Notes: generated from the sequence alone by a model not told the origin. 64,000 nucleotides of DNA from Methylocystaceae bacterium (GCA_009773555.1 WSXZ01000012.1:103569-167568); one strand, 5' to 3'. Shown: positions 1-7,959, numbered from the stretch's first letter. Made by a program: numbers and translations.

Positions 1-194
1 CATTGGGCTCCTTTGGCGCGAGCGCCAGCTGCCGGGGATCGGGGTCCGTCGCGAGCACGCGGGTGAAATGGCGCGACAGTCCGAGCGCCGCCTGCGCTCG
101 CGAGCCAGTTGAAAAGCGCGTCGGGATAATGCGGACGAAAGGCGCGATAGTCGTCGGCGTTGTCGCCGAACACCATCGTCTGGCGTGCATTCAT
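1..194 (-). pseudogene. SAM-dependent methyltransferase, 5' part, frameshifted by a small deletion
   Basis: Reading the minus strand from an ATG at 194, the protein opens with FGDNADDYRAFRPHYPDALF, the typical start of small class I (type 11) methyltransferases. After NWLAS the frame is lost. The family sequence resumes in another frame as QAALGLSRHFTRVLATDPD, which is motif I/II territory. The SAM-binding glycine motif expected between the two parts is missing, about 47 nt by comparison with the family pattern. The gene runs off the window edge. Its start lies 10 nt after the stop of the upstream hydrolase, so the two were probably one transcript. Family assignment is from recognisable motifs; the deletion size is inferred. 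Confidence 0.6.
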
Positions 195-204
195 TGCGGC
201 GGCC

Positions 205-1212
205 TCATTTCGTCTCGAACATGCGTTGCGGGCCGAGACCTTTTTGCCTCAGCCAATGCGCCGTTGCGCGATCATGCCAGGGCGTCAGGCTGCCGACGCC
301 ATGGAAGCCCATGTGTCCCCCGCCCTGCGTCAACGCCGTCTCGATCATCGGCAGAGTCGACCAGTCGATCGCCGCATAACTTTCCGCCGGCACCCAGGGA
401 TCGTCCAGCGCGTGCAGGATCAGCGTCGGCAGCGTGGCGCCGGCGAGGAAATTCTTCGCGGCGTTGGATTCATAATAGTCCGGCGCGCCCCGATAGCCGA
501 AATGCGGCGCGACGAAGCGATCGTCGAATTCGTACAGCGTGCGGGCGCCGGCGATCGCAGCGCGCTCGGCGGTGGTGAGCGCGGCGCTCGGCGCCAGCGC
601 TTCGCGTTTCATCTCATTGAGCATGTAGCGATGATAGACGAAATTGCGCAGCGCCATCAGGCGGGCGCAGGACGCGGCGAGGTCGATCGGCGTCGACACG
701 GCGACGGCGGCGAGAACCGGCATCCCATGGCCGCCCTCGCCGATGAATTTCAGCACGAGATTGCCGCCGAGCGAATTGCCGATGAGCACGATGCCGTGAC
801 GCGCGAGGTCGGCAGGGAGAGCGCGCAGCGCCGCGGCGAGATCATCGGTCTTGCCGGCGTGGTAGCGCCCGCCCGAGGTGGCGCGCGAGGGTTGAGAGCC
901 GCGCAGATTGAGGCGCAGCACCGGCCAACCCGCGCCGACGAGATAACGCGCCGTGGCGATTCCATGCCGGCTGGTCTCGGACCCCGCGAGCCCATGCGCC
1001 AGAACGATGAGCGGCGCGCCGCTGTCTGTGGCCGGCCGATCGAGCCGCGCCGCGAGACGGTCGCCGTCCGGCATGGCGAGCAGCAGCCGCTCGCCGCCGA
1101 CAAGCTCCGGCGGCCCGCCGACGATGATGTTGCGCAACGTCTGCAGATCGCCGCCGAGCCACGGCGCCCGCTCGCGAAAGGGAGGAAGTGCGCCCCTATT
1201 CAGGCCCCTCAA
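205..1212 (-). CDS. YheT-family alpha/beta hydrolase
   Basis: This 335-residue protein is an alpha/beta hydrolase of the YheT/EMB8 type, a soluble esterase-like family of poorly known substrate. Visible marks are the family opener WLGGDLQTLRN near the N-terminus, an oxyanion region LAHGLAGS, the nucleophile elbow GNSLGGN, a late Asp in LDDPW and the final His in GGGHMGF. The only start in the open frame is a TTG at 1212 inside the last codons of the upstream ATPase gene, overlapping it by 17 nt. The family opener follows almost at once. The native start and promoter were therefore probably replaced when the upstream genes were inserted. A methyltransferase gene follows 10 nt downstream. Confidence 0.8.
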   Translation of the reverse strand: MRGLNRGALPPFRERAPWLGGDLQTLRNIIVGGPPELVGGERLLLAMPDGDRLAARLDRPATDSGAPLIVLAHGLAGSETSRHGIATARYLVGAGWPVLRLNLRGSQPSRATSGGRYHAGKTDDLAAALRALPADLARHGIVLIGNSLGGNLVLKFIGEGGHGMPVLAAVAVSTPIDLAASCARLMALRNFVYHRYMLNEMKREALAPSAALTTAERAAIAGARTLYEFDDRFVAPHFGYRGAPDYYESNAAKNFLAGATLPTLILHALDDPWVPAESYAAIDWSTLPMIETALTQGGGHMGFHGVGSLTPWHDRATAHWLRQKGLGPQRMFETK

Positions 1213-2662
1213 TGGCCACCTTTAGCTCATCAACAAAAATCTTGGCTTGATTTTTATTATCCTCTAATGAATACCAACACTCAAACCCAGCCATCATTAG
1301 TTGCTCATAACTAAGGTGAAGAGAACGAGCCAAATTTTCTAACCAGTCGTGGTGATCGCTGCCGTCCAATTCAGCAAGTGCTACCTCAAAATCGTGAGCT
1401 GTACGGCCGGATTTATCGGCAAATACTCTCGTGTGCGTTCGACTTAAGTTTTGAAAACTTTGTTCGATAGGGATTGTTCCTGGCAAGAAAATCATGGGCC
1501 ACTCATTTTCGCCGGTTTCGATACTTCTCCTCATATCGCCATCGTAGACGCCAACCAAAACGAAGGATCTTAGGGATTTCGGAACGAGTTTGCGAAGCTT
1601 TGTAATTTCGCTATGTCCCCCCACATCGACTATATCAATCCTAATGCTCAGAGAGTGGTCTGCACGAGCAACTAAGAGTCGTGCAAACTCTCGAGCGGCT
1701 CTATCTTCAACTGGTACACAGACATCAGTGGGTACTTCTAAGCCAACCAGTCTCCTCATGGTCAGATCCTGATCCAGGGATGCCAACCGAGAACCCTCTC
1801 GGGTTCTGTAGAAAAACCGCACCTGGTCTTCGTTGAGCCGCGCGACCATTTGAGGAGAATGAGTTGTAAATATTATAAACAGCTGCTTGCGGACACAGAC
1901 ACTTGCAAAATAGTCCATCAGCGCTTCTTGCGATTTTGGAGAAATGTATGTCTCGGGCTCTTCAGCCAAAAAGATTGCTTTCGCTTGCGCCCGACGAAGC
2001 GTCCAAAAACAGAGAAGGATTGATATCTCCCCTAAACTCATAGTACGACTATCGTATTCGAACTGATCATCCTTGACCTGAACGAAAGGAAGCACCTCTT
2101 CGCCTTCGAACTCGTCAATCTCGAAGATCCGAATTGACTGGTAATTCTTTTTCGATACAAACCCTATTGTCCTAACCTCATCCGTGGTCAATTCTATGGG
2201 TTGGTAAGCGTCCAATAGTTGGGGCAGCCCTTGCAGTGAGCAAAATCTTTGCTGAAGCGACGCGGCGATAATTGAAGGATCAAAATGCAGCACTTCGATT
2301 GGCGCGGCAGGATCTGTATGGAGGTCCTCGTTATCAATCTTTATTGAGCTTATCGCCTCGGTGCCATCGACATTAACAATCGCCTTCAGTTCGGCGCCAG
2401 AAAGCCTGTTTCTCACTTCAAGACGTCTCGATGCAGCGCTCCAGTCAAGCGCTGCCCAGATCGCTCGCAGTAACGCCGATTTTCCGGCACCACTCAATCC
2501 GCATACCGCTGTTATGGGTGAGGAAAATGGGATTTCCCCGTCGAGGAGACCGGCGAGTTTCTTGTAGCTCAAACTGCGAAGCTCATTGGGTCTGCCTGGC
2601 GACTTCGCAATCGCACGCCAGTAATCGGCTGCTTCTGCGGATCTCACCTCAATGAGCCCCAC
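1196..2662 (-). CDS. OLD-like ATPase with TOPRIM-like C-terminal domain (candidate defence nuclease)
   Basis: The 488-residue protein has an ABC/AAA-type ATPase half: Walker A GLSGAGKS at about 55-62, a signature-like MSLGE at about 208, Walker B AIFLAEEPE at about 229 and an H-loop THSPQ at about 267. The C-terminal half carries a TOPRIM-like pattern: a conserved-looking Glu in VPVEDRAAREF near 319 and a DxD in VGVYDGDMR near 374. ATPase-TOPRIM fusions are known from OLD family nucleases and from the split AriA/AriB proteins of PARIS. The gene overlaps the DUF262 gene by 19 nt, so the two are translated together. Base composition is visibly lower in GC than the flanking host genes. Nuclease activity and a defence role are inferred. 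Confidence 0.7.
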   Translation of the reverse strand: MGLIEVRSAEAADYWRAIAKSPGRPNELRSLSYKKLAGLLDGEIPFSSPITAVCGLSGAGKSALLRAIWAALDWSAASRRLEVRNRLSGAELKAIVNVDGTEAISSIKIDNEDLHTDPAAPIEVLHFDPSIIAASLQQRFCSLQGLPQLLDAYQPIELTTDEVRTIGFVSKKNYQSIRIFEIDEFEGEEVLPFVQVKDDQFEYDSRTMSLGEISILLCFWTLRRAQAKAIFLAEEPETYISPKSQEALMDYFASVCVRKQLFIIFTTHSPQMVARLNEDQVRFFYRTREGSRLASLDQDLTMRRLVGLEVPTDVCVPVEDRAAREFARLLVARADHSLSIRIDIVDVGGHSEITKLRKLVPKSLRSFVLVGVYDGDMRRSIETGENEWPMIFLPGTIPIEQSFQNLSRTHTRVFADKSGRTAHDFEVALAELDGSDHHDWLENLARSLHLSYEQLMMAGFECWYSLEDNKNQAKIFVDELKVAIEGPE

Positions 2663-3831
2663 ACTTCGAAATCAATGTTGCGTTCGACTCCCGCCTCCGA
2701 AAAGACTTGAGATTGTTTAAAAATAGTGTCACGGCTATTCACAAGAATATGGTACTTTTGGATACTTAATAGATCACGAGGAAAATTGTCTCCAGAATAT
2801 ATGAAAAAAAGAACCCAAACAATGAAATCACGCAGTATTACGGATGAAACATCGGATACTCGCGAGCTTGACCGGTCTATATATATCATCATTAGTCGTA
2901 ATTCATAAGTATTAGGTATAGGTAGTTCCAAGACAGCGTTTTCAAGGACGCCTTGCGTGGTGCCTTCACGCTGCTTGTTGAAGTAGTCCATGAACGGGGC
3001 AAGATTTACGTCTGGCATCTGTCTTGCGAAATAGGATAGGAATACAAGCCAAGTAAAAAGGGTTGCTTTGTTAAATCGGGCCTTCGAATCGGCATCTCGA
3101 AGTAAGGAATTCAGCAGCGCGATGGCTCGTCCCGCAATGGCGAAATGGTCAGCTCGAAACGGATCGGCCTTCCGAAATCTATTTGAGATATCTCCAGCGG
3201 TTAACTTCTTTGCTAATGTACCGGCTTCAAAGGTACAGAGAACTTTTGCAATCACGTCATCGTAAGCCATTCGCCGATTTGAAAAACCAATAAGGTCTTC
3301 ATCCTCTTGGAGTTGAAGTTGTTGAACCAGATCTTTTACCTGTTGTCTAACAGGTCCAAAGAAAGCATTTCTTTGTTCGGCAGCCGTCAAATATGTCATC
3401 TGATTAAGCCGAAAGAATAGCTCGCCAGGTTCTTCTGGGCTATAATCTGTTAGCCTAAAAACACGTATTGTAAACTGATCGAAGGCTCGGCGCACCTCGG
3501 ACGGAAGCGTTTCATACCGCCGTCCGTCTAGCCTCTGAATCGCCGGCTCTAAGGGTTCGATGGAACCCTCTATTCCGAACTCGCCGTTCACGAAGTCTCT
3601 TATCGAAACGAGTCTCTGTTGACCGTCCAGCACCACTTGCCGCCCGACCTTGTCAACCACGACGTGAATTGGAGGTATATGCCAACCGCGAAGAATACTG
3701 TCGATCAAACGTTTCTTCTTGGCGAGAGGCCAAACTTCTCCCCGTTGGAAGTCGGGCTGCAAATCTAAGTCGTTGCTCCGAATGCGACCGACAATGGTTT
3801 GGATATCTGGATCTGAGGGTTGGAGCTGCAC
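2644..3831 (-). CDS. DUF262 (ParB/GmrS N-terminal-like) protein
   Basis: The first 130 residues are a DUF262 domain: LQPDFQRGEVW, then IPPIHVV, and the hallmark DGQQRL at about 69-74. In GmrSD-type type IV restriction enzymes this domain binds and cleaves nucleotides and is joined or paired with a DUF1524 HNH nuclease. No HNH or DUF1524 motif is visible in the remaining 265 residues, which I do not recognise. It is the first gene of a two-gene unit, and the ATPase-TOPRIM gene starts before this one ends. Low GC and codon use unlike recA or atp genes suggest horizontal transfer. The pairing suggests the DUF262 protein acts as sensor or regulator and the partner as effector, which is inference. 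Confidence 0.75.
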   Translation of the reverse strand: MQLQPSDPDIQTIVGRIRSNDLDLQPDFQRGEVWPLAKKKRLIDSILRGWHIPPIHVVVDKVGRQVVLDGQQRLVSIRDFVNGEFGIEGSIEPLEPAIQRLDGRRYETLPSEVRRAFDQFTIRVFRLTDYSPEEPGELFFRLNQMTYLTAAEQRNAFFGPVRQQVKDLVQQLQLQEDEDLIGFSNRRMAYDDVIAKVLCTFEAGTLAKKLTAGDISNRFRKADPFRADHFAIAGRAIALLNSLLRDADSKARFNKATLFTWLVFLSYFARQMPDVNLAPFMDYFNKQREGTTQGVLENAVLELPIPNTYELRLMMIYIDRSSSRVSDVSSVILRDFIVWVLFFIYSGDNFPRDLLSIQKYHILVNSRDTIFKQSQVFSEAGVERNIDFEVWGSLR

Positions 3832-3850
3832 AGGGAGATCCGAGAAAGGA

Positions 3851-3868
3851 ATTTACAAACATTTACAA
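3851..3868 (-). promoter_or_regulatory. Direct repeat of ATTTACAA upstream of the DUF262 gene
   Basis: ATTTACAA occurs twice with starts 10 bp apart (one helical turn), 20-37 nt upstream of the DUF262 start codon. On the minus strand this reads TTGTAAAT twice. Position and spacing suggest a regulator binding site or an AT-rich promoter element for the DUF262-ATPase operon. No experimental or family support can be given. Confidence 0.3.
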
Positions 3869-3956
3869 TAGCGGAGCACGCAATTCAATTGTCGCGGTCG
3901 GTGCAGCGCAAAATCTTCGCTCATGCCCAACGTGGCTAAGGAGAACGATAGCCCTC

Positions 3957-3961
3957 CTCGT
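3957..3961. repeat. Target-site duplication CTCGT, right end of Mu-like element
   Basis: CTCGT sits directly outside the right terminal transposase site and recurs at 20806-20810 directly outside the left end. Mu-family transposases make 5-bp duplications. The final T could also be counted as the first base of the element, a one-nucleotide ambiguity. Confidence 0.7.
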
Positions 3962-3984
3962 GGTATCGACATCGCTATTTGACC
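3961..3984 (+). other. Right-end transposase binding site (R1)
   Basis: This 24-nt stretch contains GACATCGCTATTTG and ends in ACC. Fourteen bases match the inner left-end site exactly when both are read inward, and the distance from the terminus equals that of the outer left-end site. Only one copy is visible here, against two at the left end. Confidence 0.7.
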
Positions 3985-3998
3985 GGGATTAGGTGAGA

Positions 3999-4412
3999 TC
4001 AACCGGCCGTAGGCGGGAATTTGGCCTTCGAATGTGGGTTTGGCCGCATCGGCGCGGGTCGGCTTTTCTTCTTTGGCGTATCGGCCGGCCGCCCTCTCAA
4101 TACATTCATGTATCGAAAAATCCCCGATTTCGAGGGTGTCCGCTCCAGCGAAAATCGGTCCGCCACGGCTGCCGGCATGTTCCCGAGAGGCATTTTCCCA
4201 AAGGTCGATCTAACAAAATCAGCTACTTCCGTATCGATTTCCCACCATGGACGCCGGAATAGAGGGACGGAAGCGGTCGCTTGAGGCTCGCCGCAGCGAC
4301 GGCGGGCCGTCAGCAGCTCCTCGTATTCCGCGAGAGGGATGGTCACCATGGCGACATCGCCCACGGTCGCCGCGCCAAGCGGAAGAGCGCCTTTTCCCGT
4401 CGTTTTAGTCAC
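3999..4412 (-). CDS. Small phage protein, possible DNA-binding
   Basis: A 137-residue protein of unknown function that ends 37 nt from the right end of the Mu-like element. The middle part has an alternation of charged helices (EIDTEVADFVRSTFGK, then PSKSGIFRYMN) that resembles short helix-turn-helix proteins of alphaproteobacterial Mu-like phages, but I cannot name the family. The C-terminus is basic and proline-rich (KKKSRPAPMRP), consistent with nucleic acid contact. It follows the protease gene by 72 nt on the same strand. In Mu this position would be followed by major head genes, which are missing. A DNA-binding role is inference. Confidence 0.55.
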   Translation of the reverse strand: MTKTTGKGALPLGAATVGDVAMVTIPLAEYEELLTARRRCGEPQATASVPLFRRPWWEIDTEVADFVRSTFGKMPLGNMPAAVADRFSLERTPSKSGIFRYMNVLRGRPADTPKKKSRPAPMRPNPHSKAKFPPTAG

Positions 4413-4484
4413 CTCAAAAGCCTCTTCAAAGCCTCTCGGAAGCGCGCCCGGAGTCGCGTTCAGCCGATGTCATCCAGGGCGTTG

Positions 4485-6581
4485 TCACTTCGACGCCACC
4501 AGCCTGCCGTTCTCCGAGTCCCACTCAATTCCCAGCCGGGACATGACGCGATGTTGCACGGAGCAGACATCCGTCGGGAGCCCGGCGGCGCTCGCCTGCG
4601 CCCTCTCCTTTGCGAACTCAGCCGCCAGTTCGAGAGCGCTCCAATCCTCGGGGCGCTGCATCGCCTGCGGTCCGGCGGCGCTCGCCACAAGCCTGCCGTT
4701 CTCCGAGTCCCGTTCAATTCCCAACCGGGACATGACGCGATGTTGCACGGAGCAGACATCGGTCGGGAGCCCGGCGGCGCTCGCCTGCGCCCTCTCCTTT
4801 GCGAACTCATCCGCCAGTTCGAGAGCGCTCCAATCTTCGGGACGCTTCGTCGCCTGCGGTCCGGCCGCGCTCGCCACCAGCCTGCCGTTCTCCGAGTCCC
4901 ACTCCAATCCCAACCGGGACATGACGCGATGTTGCACGGAGCAGACATCGGTCGGGAGCCCGGCGGCGCTTGCTTGCGCCATGTCCTTTCTAAACTCGGC
5001 CGCCAGTTCGAGAGCGCTCCAATTTTCGGGACGCTGCGTCGCCTGCGGTCCGGCCGCGCTCGCCACTAGCCTGCCATTCTCCGAGTCCCACTCCAATCCC
5101 AACCGGGACATGACGCGATGTTGCACGGAGCAGACATCGGTCGAAAGCCCGGCGGCGCTCGCCTGCGTCATCTCCTTTCGGAACTCAGCCGCCAGTTCGA
5201 GACCGCTCCAATCCTCGGGGCGCTTCGTCGATTGTGCGCTCAACTGATTCGCCCGTGTCACCGGGAGGGAAACGCTTGCGCGCGGGGCCGAGCGCGCTGT
5301 GGCCGGCGCGCCTTCGAGCCTCACGCCGCCTTCAGGAAAGAGTTTGCCAAGCACATAATTGGCGTGTTTGTCGACACTTTCAGCGGCGGAACTCCGGATA
5401 TACGACGCGTCGGGTGTAATCCCGGCAGCGAGCAAATCTCTTTCAGTTCGCCATATCTCCAAGAGAAAGAGCTCGTCCCGCTTCACTCGACCGATGCTGG
5501 ATAATTGCTTCACGCGATAATTCAACAAGTCAGAAACCGCGGAGAGCCGAGTGTCGCTCGAATTTCCTACCGCCTTGGGTTGATAGCCGCGCTCCTCCGG
5601 CTCCGCGTCATTTCCGACGGCCCGCGATCTAAGCAAGGGCATGGGACGTCGAACAAGAGAGATCGACTTGAGGCGCCTTACCTTTCCGCCCTGATCGCTG
5701 AAGAAGGTCGGCGACACGCTGGTCAGCCCCATTCTGTTTACGATTTGCAATGCTTCAGGCTGCCAATCGATTTTCGCCTCCAGCCGGCCTTTGTTGATTT
5801 GCAGATCGACAATCTCGCCGATCGGCGCCGACGTAACGTCTTCGCCATTGTCGATTTGAATATCCGGCCGATGTTCAATGCATACAGGAAAAACGCGGTA
5901 ATCATGATCGTCGCTGCGCCGCGCCGCCGTGAATGCGTCGCAGATCGCCTTTCCATCGATGTAGAAGATATCCTCCGTTTGCGTCTCGACGAAGCCCAGG
6001 GCGGCAAAGACGACAACCCATTCGGGCAAAGGCTTCGTCCGCGGCATTGGCGTCGCGATCATTGCATAAATGATGTCTTCCATCTTGGCGGCAAGCGAAG
6101 CGCCGTGCGTCGTTTGCGCGGCAGCGAGCGCGCGCTGGTTCGCGAGCGCGGGCGCCGTGACAAGCGCAACGGCGCGCAACCACTTCGTCTTTCCTTCAGG
6201 CGTATGGAAAAAATCGGGGGAAACGAAGCGATGCGTTCGCTTGCGTAAGACCTCCCTGCCTTCGTCCAGCCAATCGACTTTGCCCTGAAGCGCGCCATTC
6301 TTGACGCTCAGCTCGGTAATCCAACCGACGGCGTCCGCGCGCTCCCCGGTGCTGGCGGCTCTAGGCGTCGAGTGATTTATGTCGATCGGAATGTCTAGGC
6401 CGTCGGCTTCAAAGCGCTCGATAAGCGCCTGAGCGTCCACGTCGTAACTTCTCCCGTCGCGAGTTGCGATGCGCCCCAGCTGAGGGAAAATCGTAATCCA
6501 CGTCGGCGGCTCCGCGCCGGCTTTGGGCAGCGGGGCCGAGATGGAAAGCATGGAGTTGTCCTCGATTAGATCATACATCAT
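4485..6581 (-). CDS. Mu gpI-like phage protease with a second protease-like module and four C-terminal repeats
   Basis: The N-terminal 170 residues match the Mu I protease/scaffold family: ITIFPQLGRI, the IDINHST motif, VGWITEL, then FVSPDFFHT and ALVTAPALANQ. Residues from about 185 repeat the same plan in divergent form (WVVVFAALGF, GEIVDLQINKG, SVSPTFFSDQGG), so the protease fold is duplicated. The C-terminus is four tandem copies of a 63-residue unit containing SVQHRVMSRLG and DSENGRLVAS. Length (698 aa) is about twice that of a normal gpI protein. ATG at 6581 is chosen because ATGATG overlaps the stop of the upstream Mor-like gene. Without capsid genes its original role, head maturation, has no substrate here. 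Confidence 0.8.
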   Translation of the reverse strand: MMYDLIEDNSMLSISAPLPKAGAEPPTWITIFPQLGRIATRDGRSYDVDAQALIERFEADGLDIPIDINHSTPRAASTGERADAVGWITELSVKNGALQGKVDWLDEGREVLRKRTHRFVSPDFFHTPEGKTKWLRAVALVTAPALANQRALAAAQTTHGASLAAKMEDIIYAMIATPMPRTKPLPEWVVVFAALGFVETQTEDIFYIDGKAICDAFTAARRSDDHDYRVFPVCIEHRPDIQIDNGEDVTSAPIGEIVDLQINKGRLEAKIDWQPEALQIVNRMGLTSVSPTFFSDQGGKVRRLKSISLVRRPMPLLRSRAVGNDAEPEERGYQPKAVGNSSDTRLSAVSDLLNYRVKQLSSIGRVKRDELFLLEIWRTERDLLAAGITPDASYIRSSAAESVDKHANYVLGKLFPEGGVRLEGAPATARSAPRASVSLPVTRANQLSAQSTKRPEDWSGLELAAEFRKEMTQASAAGLSTDVCSVQHRVMSRLGLEWDSENGRLVASAAGPQATQRPENWSALELAAEFRKDMAQASAAGLPTDVCSVQHRVMSRLGLEWDSENGRLVASAAGPQATKRPEDWSALELADEFAKERAQASAAGLPTDVCSVQHRVMSRLGIERDSENGRLVASAAGPQAMQRPEDWSALELAAEFAKERAQASAAGLPTDVCSVQHRVMSRLGIEWDSENGRLVASK
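4491..5231 (-). repeat. Four tandem 189-bp in-frame repeats
   Basis: The marker ACATGACGCGATGTTGCACG recurs at 4541, 4730, 4919 and 5108, an exact 189-bp period (63 codons). Copies differ by scattered substitutions, mostly keeping the protein sequence, so the array is fairly recent or kept similar by recombination. It lies wholly inside the protease gene. Confidence 0.95.
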
Positions 6582-7026
6582 CGTGATGCGTCCTTTTGCG
6601 GCCCGTCCTTGCACCCCTTGACGTCCTCGCGGCGTCCTTGTCGGCCACTCTCATGGCGGCAAGCCGGTAGAGGACTGCGCGGCGACAAATGCCAGTCTGT
6701 TTCGCAAGCTCCGAAGTGCTTAGTCCCTGCGACAAGCCGTCTCTCAGCTTTAGGTAAATCAGCTCGTTTCTCGCTGTCGGAACGTCGAAATATTCGCCGA
6801 AGCCGCCGATCGTTTCGACGACTTTCAAGGCGCATTCGCCCCCAAGCAGAACAACTAATGGATGTTGGCGGCGCCGACGAAGCGTCTTCAAAGCGGGGAG
6901 ATACAGCCGCCGACCGCCGAACTCGCGCGCAATCGCGATTGCCGCATCTATGCCCACCGCATCGGCGATGGCTTGCAGTCTTCCAGGGAGCTTTTGGGCT
7001 TCGCGCTTTTTCGTCGGCTTCGGCAC
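6571..7026 (-). CDS. Mor/C-family late transcription activator
   Basis: The protein has the Mor-like core: a helix IADAVGIDAAIAIAREFGG, the beta strand RRLYLPA, HPLVVLLG, and a dimer region ending DVPTARN, followed by a helix-turn-helix LSTSELAKQTGICRRAVLYRL. Mor and C of phage Mu activate middle and late promoters. The open frame extends to a GTG at 7152, but a tandem operator lies in that stretch, so I prefer the GTG at 7026, giving 151 residues. The ORF overlaps the ATGATG start of the protease, suggesting coupled translation. The genes such a factor normally switches on are mostly gone. Confidence 0.7.
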   Translation of the reverse strand: MPKPTKKREAQKLPGRLQAIADAVGIDAAIAIAREFGGRRLYLPALKTLRRRRQHPLVVLLGGECALKVVETIGGFGEYFDVPTARNELIYLKLRDGLSQGLSTSELAKQTGICRRAVLYRLAAMRVADKDAARTSRGARTGRKRTHHDDV

Positions 7027-7110
7027 GGGCGCTTCGCATTCCTGCGTAACTCTTCTTCGGCACGCGTCGACGAGGAAAAATAGCTCCGACGTTCGATCGC
7101 TCGCTTCAGT

Positions 7111-7143
7111 GTGAAAGGTTTCACATGGTGAAACCTTTCCTCC
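7111..7143 (-). promoter_or_regulatory. Tandem palindromic operator upstream of first Mor-like gene
   Basis: The site holds GTGAAAGGTTTCAC, three bases, then GTGAAACCTTTC, and includes a perfect 12+12 inverted repeat GAAAGGTTTCAC/GTGAAACCTTTC with a 3-nt spacer. The same layout is found at 7720-7752 upstream of the second Mor-like gene, in both cases about 100 nt before the chosen start. This points to a shared regulator. Confidence 0.6.
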
Positions 7144-7182
7144 TCTCGTCACGAGAATAGGCGGGATGCGCTGGACCGCTGG

Positions 7183-7620
7183 CTACGAAGATTTTCTGGC
7201 GAGCGCCGTAGAGGCACCAGCTCGTTCATTGCGCAATTTGGCGCGGATGTTTTGGATGGTTCGCTGATGCAGCCCGGAGCCGCGCGCAGCTTCCTTCAGG
7301 CTCGCGCCCTTGTCTAGCAGTTCGATTGCTCGACGACGTGCTCCGTCACGTGTGCCGCTTTGCCCCAGCGGCAACGTGATTTTCACACCATGATGGGCGC
7401 GCCGCCCATCGCCTTCGATATGCGCAGCAAAATAGGCGCACAGGCCGTCCGCCGCCTCACGCCCGATCGACTGCACGAGCCAATGGTCATTCGGCGCGCG
7501 CGCCGGAATGTATATCTCGCACCCGCCCCATTCGGCCGCGAGTTTCATGGTCGCATAAAGCCCGATAACAGTTGCGATCTCGGCTTGAAGGGGCGGAAGG
7601 AAGGAATAGTCTTCGGACAT
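7183..7620 (-). CDS. Second Mor-like transcription activator
   Basis: The 145-residue protein repeats the Mor pattern: a helix EIATVIGLYATMKLAAEWGG, the strand CEIYIPA, HWLVQSIG, and the closing strand VKITLPL. It ends in a helix-turn-helix GASLKEAARGSGLHQRTIQNI. It differs strongly in sequence from the gene at 6571-7026, so this is an old duplication or two acquired regulators. ATG at 7620 is the natural start. A 30-residue basic tail follows the HTH. Having two Mor-like factors in such a reduced element is unusual. One may act as a C-like activator and the other as a Mor-like one, which is inference. Confidence 0.65.
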   Translation of the reverse strand: MSEDYSFLPPLQAEIATVIGLYATMKLAAEWGGCEIYIPARAPNDHWLVQSIGREAADGLCAYFAAHIEGDGRRAHHGVKITLPLGQSGTRDGARRRAIELLDKGASLKEAARGSGLHQRTIQNIRAKLRNERAGASTALARKSS

Positions 7621-7719
7621 GCGTATGTCGTCTCGCCGCCTAAGCGAGAGCGACGGGTTACCGCCCTCCTTCCGACAAGCGCGAAGCGAACGCCTAGGCG
7701 CGCCGACAGTGCTGAAAGG

Positions 7720-7752
7720 GTGAACGATTTCATAGGGTGAAGAATTTCACCC
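7720..7752 (-). promoter_or_regulatory. Tandem palindromic operator upstream of second Mor-like gene
   Basis: The site holds GTGAACGATTTCAT, three bases, then GTGAAGAATTTCAC. The arrangement (two GTGAA-N3-TTTC elements at 17-bp steps) is the same as at 7111-7143, with about two thirds of bases identical. It lies about 100 nt upstream of the ATG at 7620. Confidence 0.55.
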
Positions 7753-7816
7753 GACCCTCTGCCGCCGATCAAGGAGCAGGGTGCGCGGAAGGGCTTGGGC
7801 GAAAAATGGGGAGTGG

Positions 7817-7835
7817 GTCAGTTTGAATTTCCGCT
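7817..7835 (+). repeat. Inverted repeat, left boundary of cargo block
   Basis: GTCAGTTTGAATTTCCGCT here matches, with one mismatch in 19, the reverse complement of 14223-14241. The two copies point inward and enclose all non-phage cargo genes of the Mu-like element. A related TGGGTCAGTTTGAA sequence also occurs, on the minus strand, near 38460. Confidence 0.65.
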
Positions 7836-7959
7836 TTGCGCTGAGAGCGGATTTTGGTCAATGGCCGGCGAACGAGAAGTTTAGTTTATTTGCCTCAGTG
7901 CGTCGCGAGCGTAGCTATATCCGCGCTAGCGATGCCGCTGATAACACGGCGTCAATGTT

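Noticed and set aside
4491-5231. Tandem repeats as a CRISPR array
   Set aside because: The unit is 189 bp, continuous and in frame within a gene, with no spacers.
4281-5247. Plus-strand ORFs over the repeat array (4281-5069, 4339-5247)
   Set aside because: They are regular only because they read the 189-bp repeats of the protease gene in antisense. The minus-strand frame carries the gpI-like protein.
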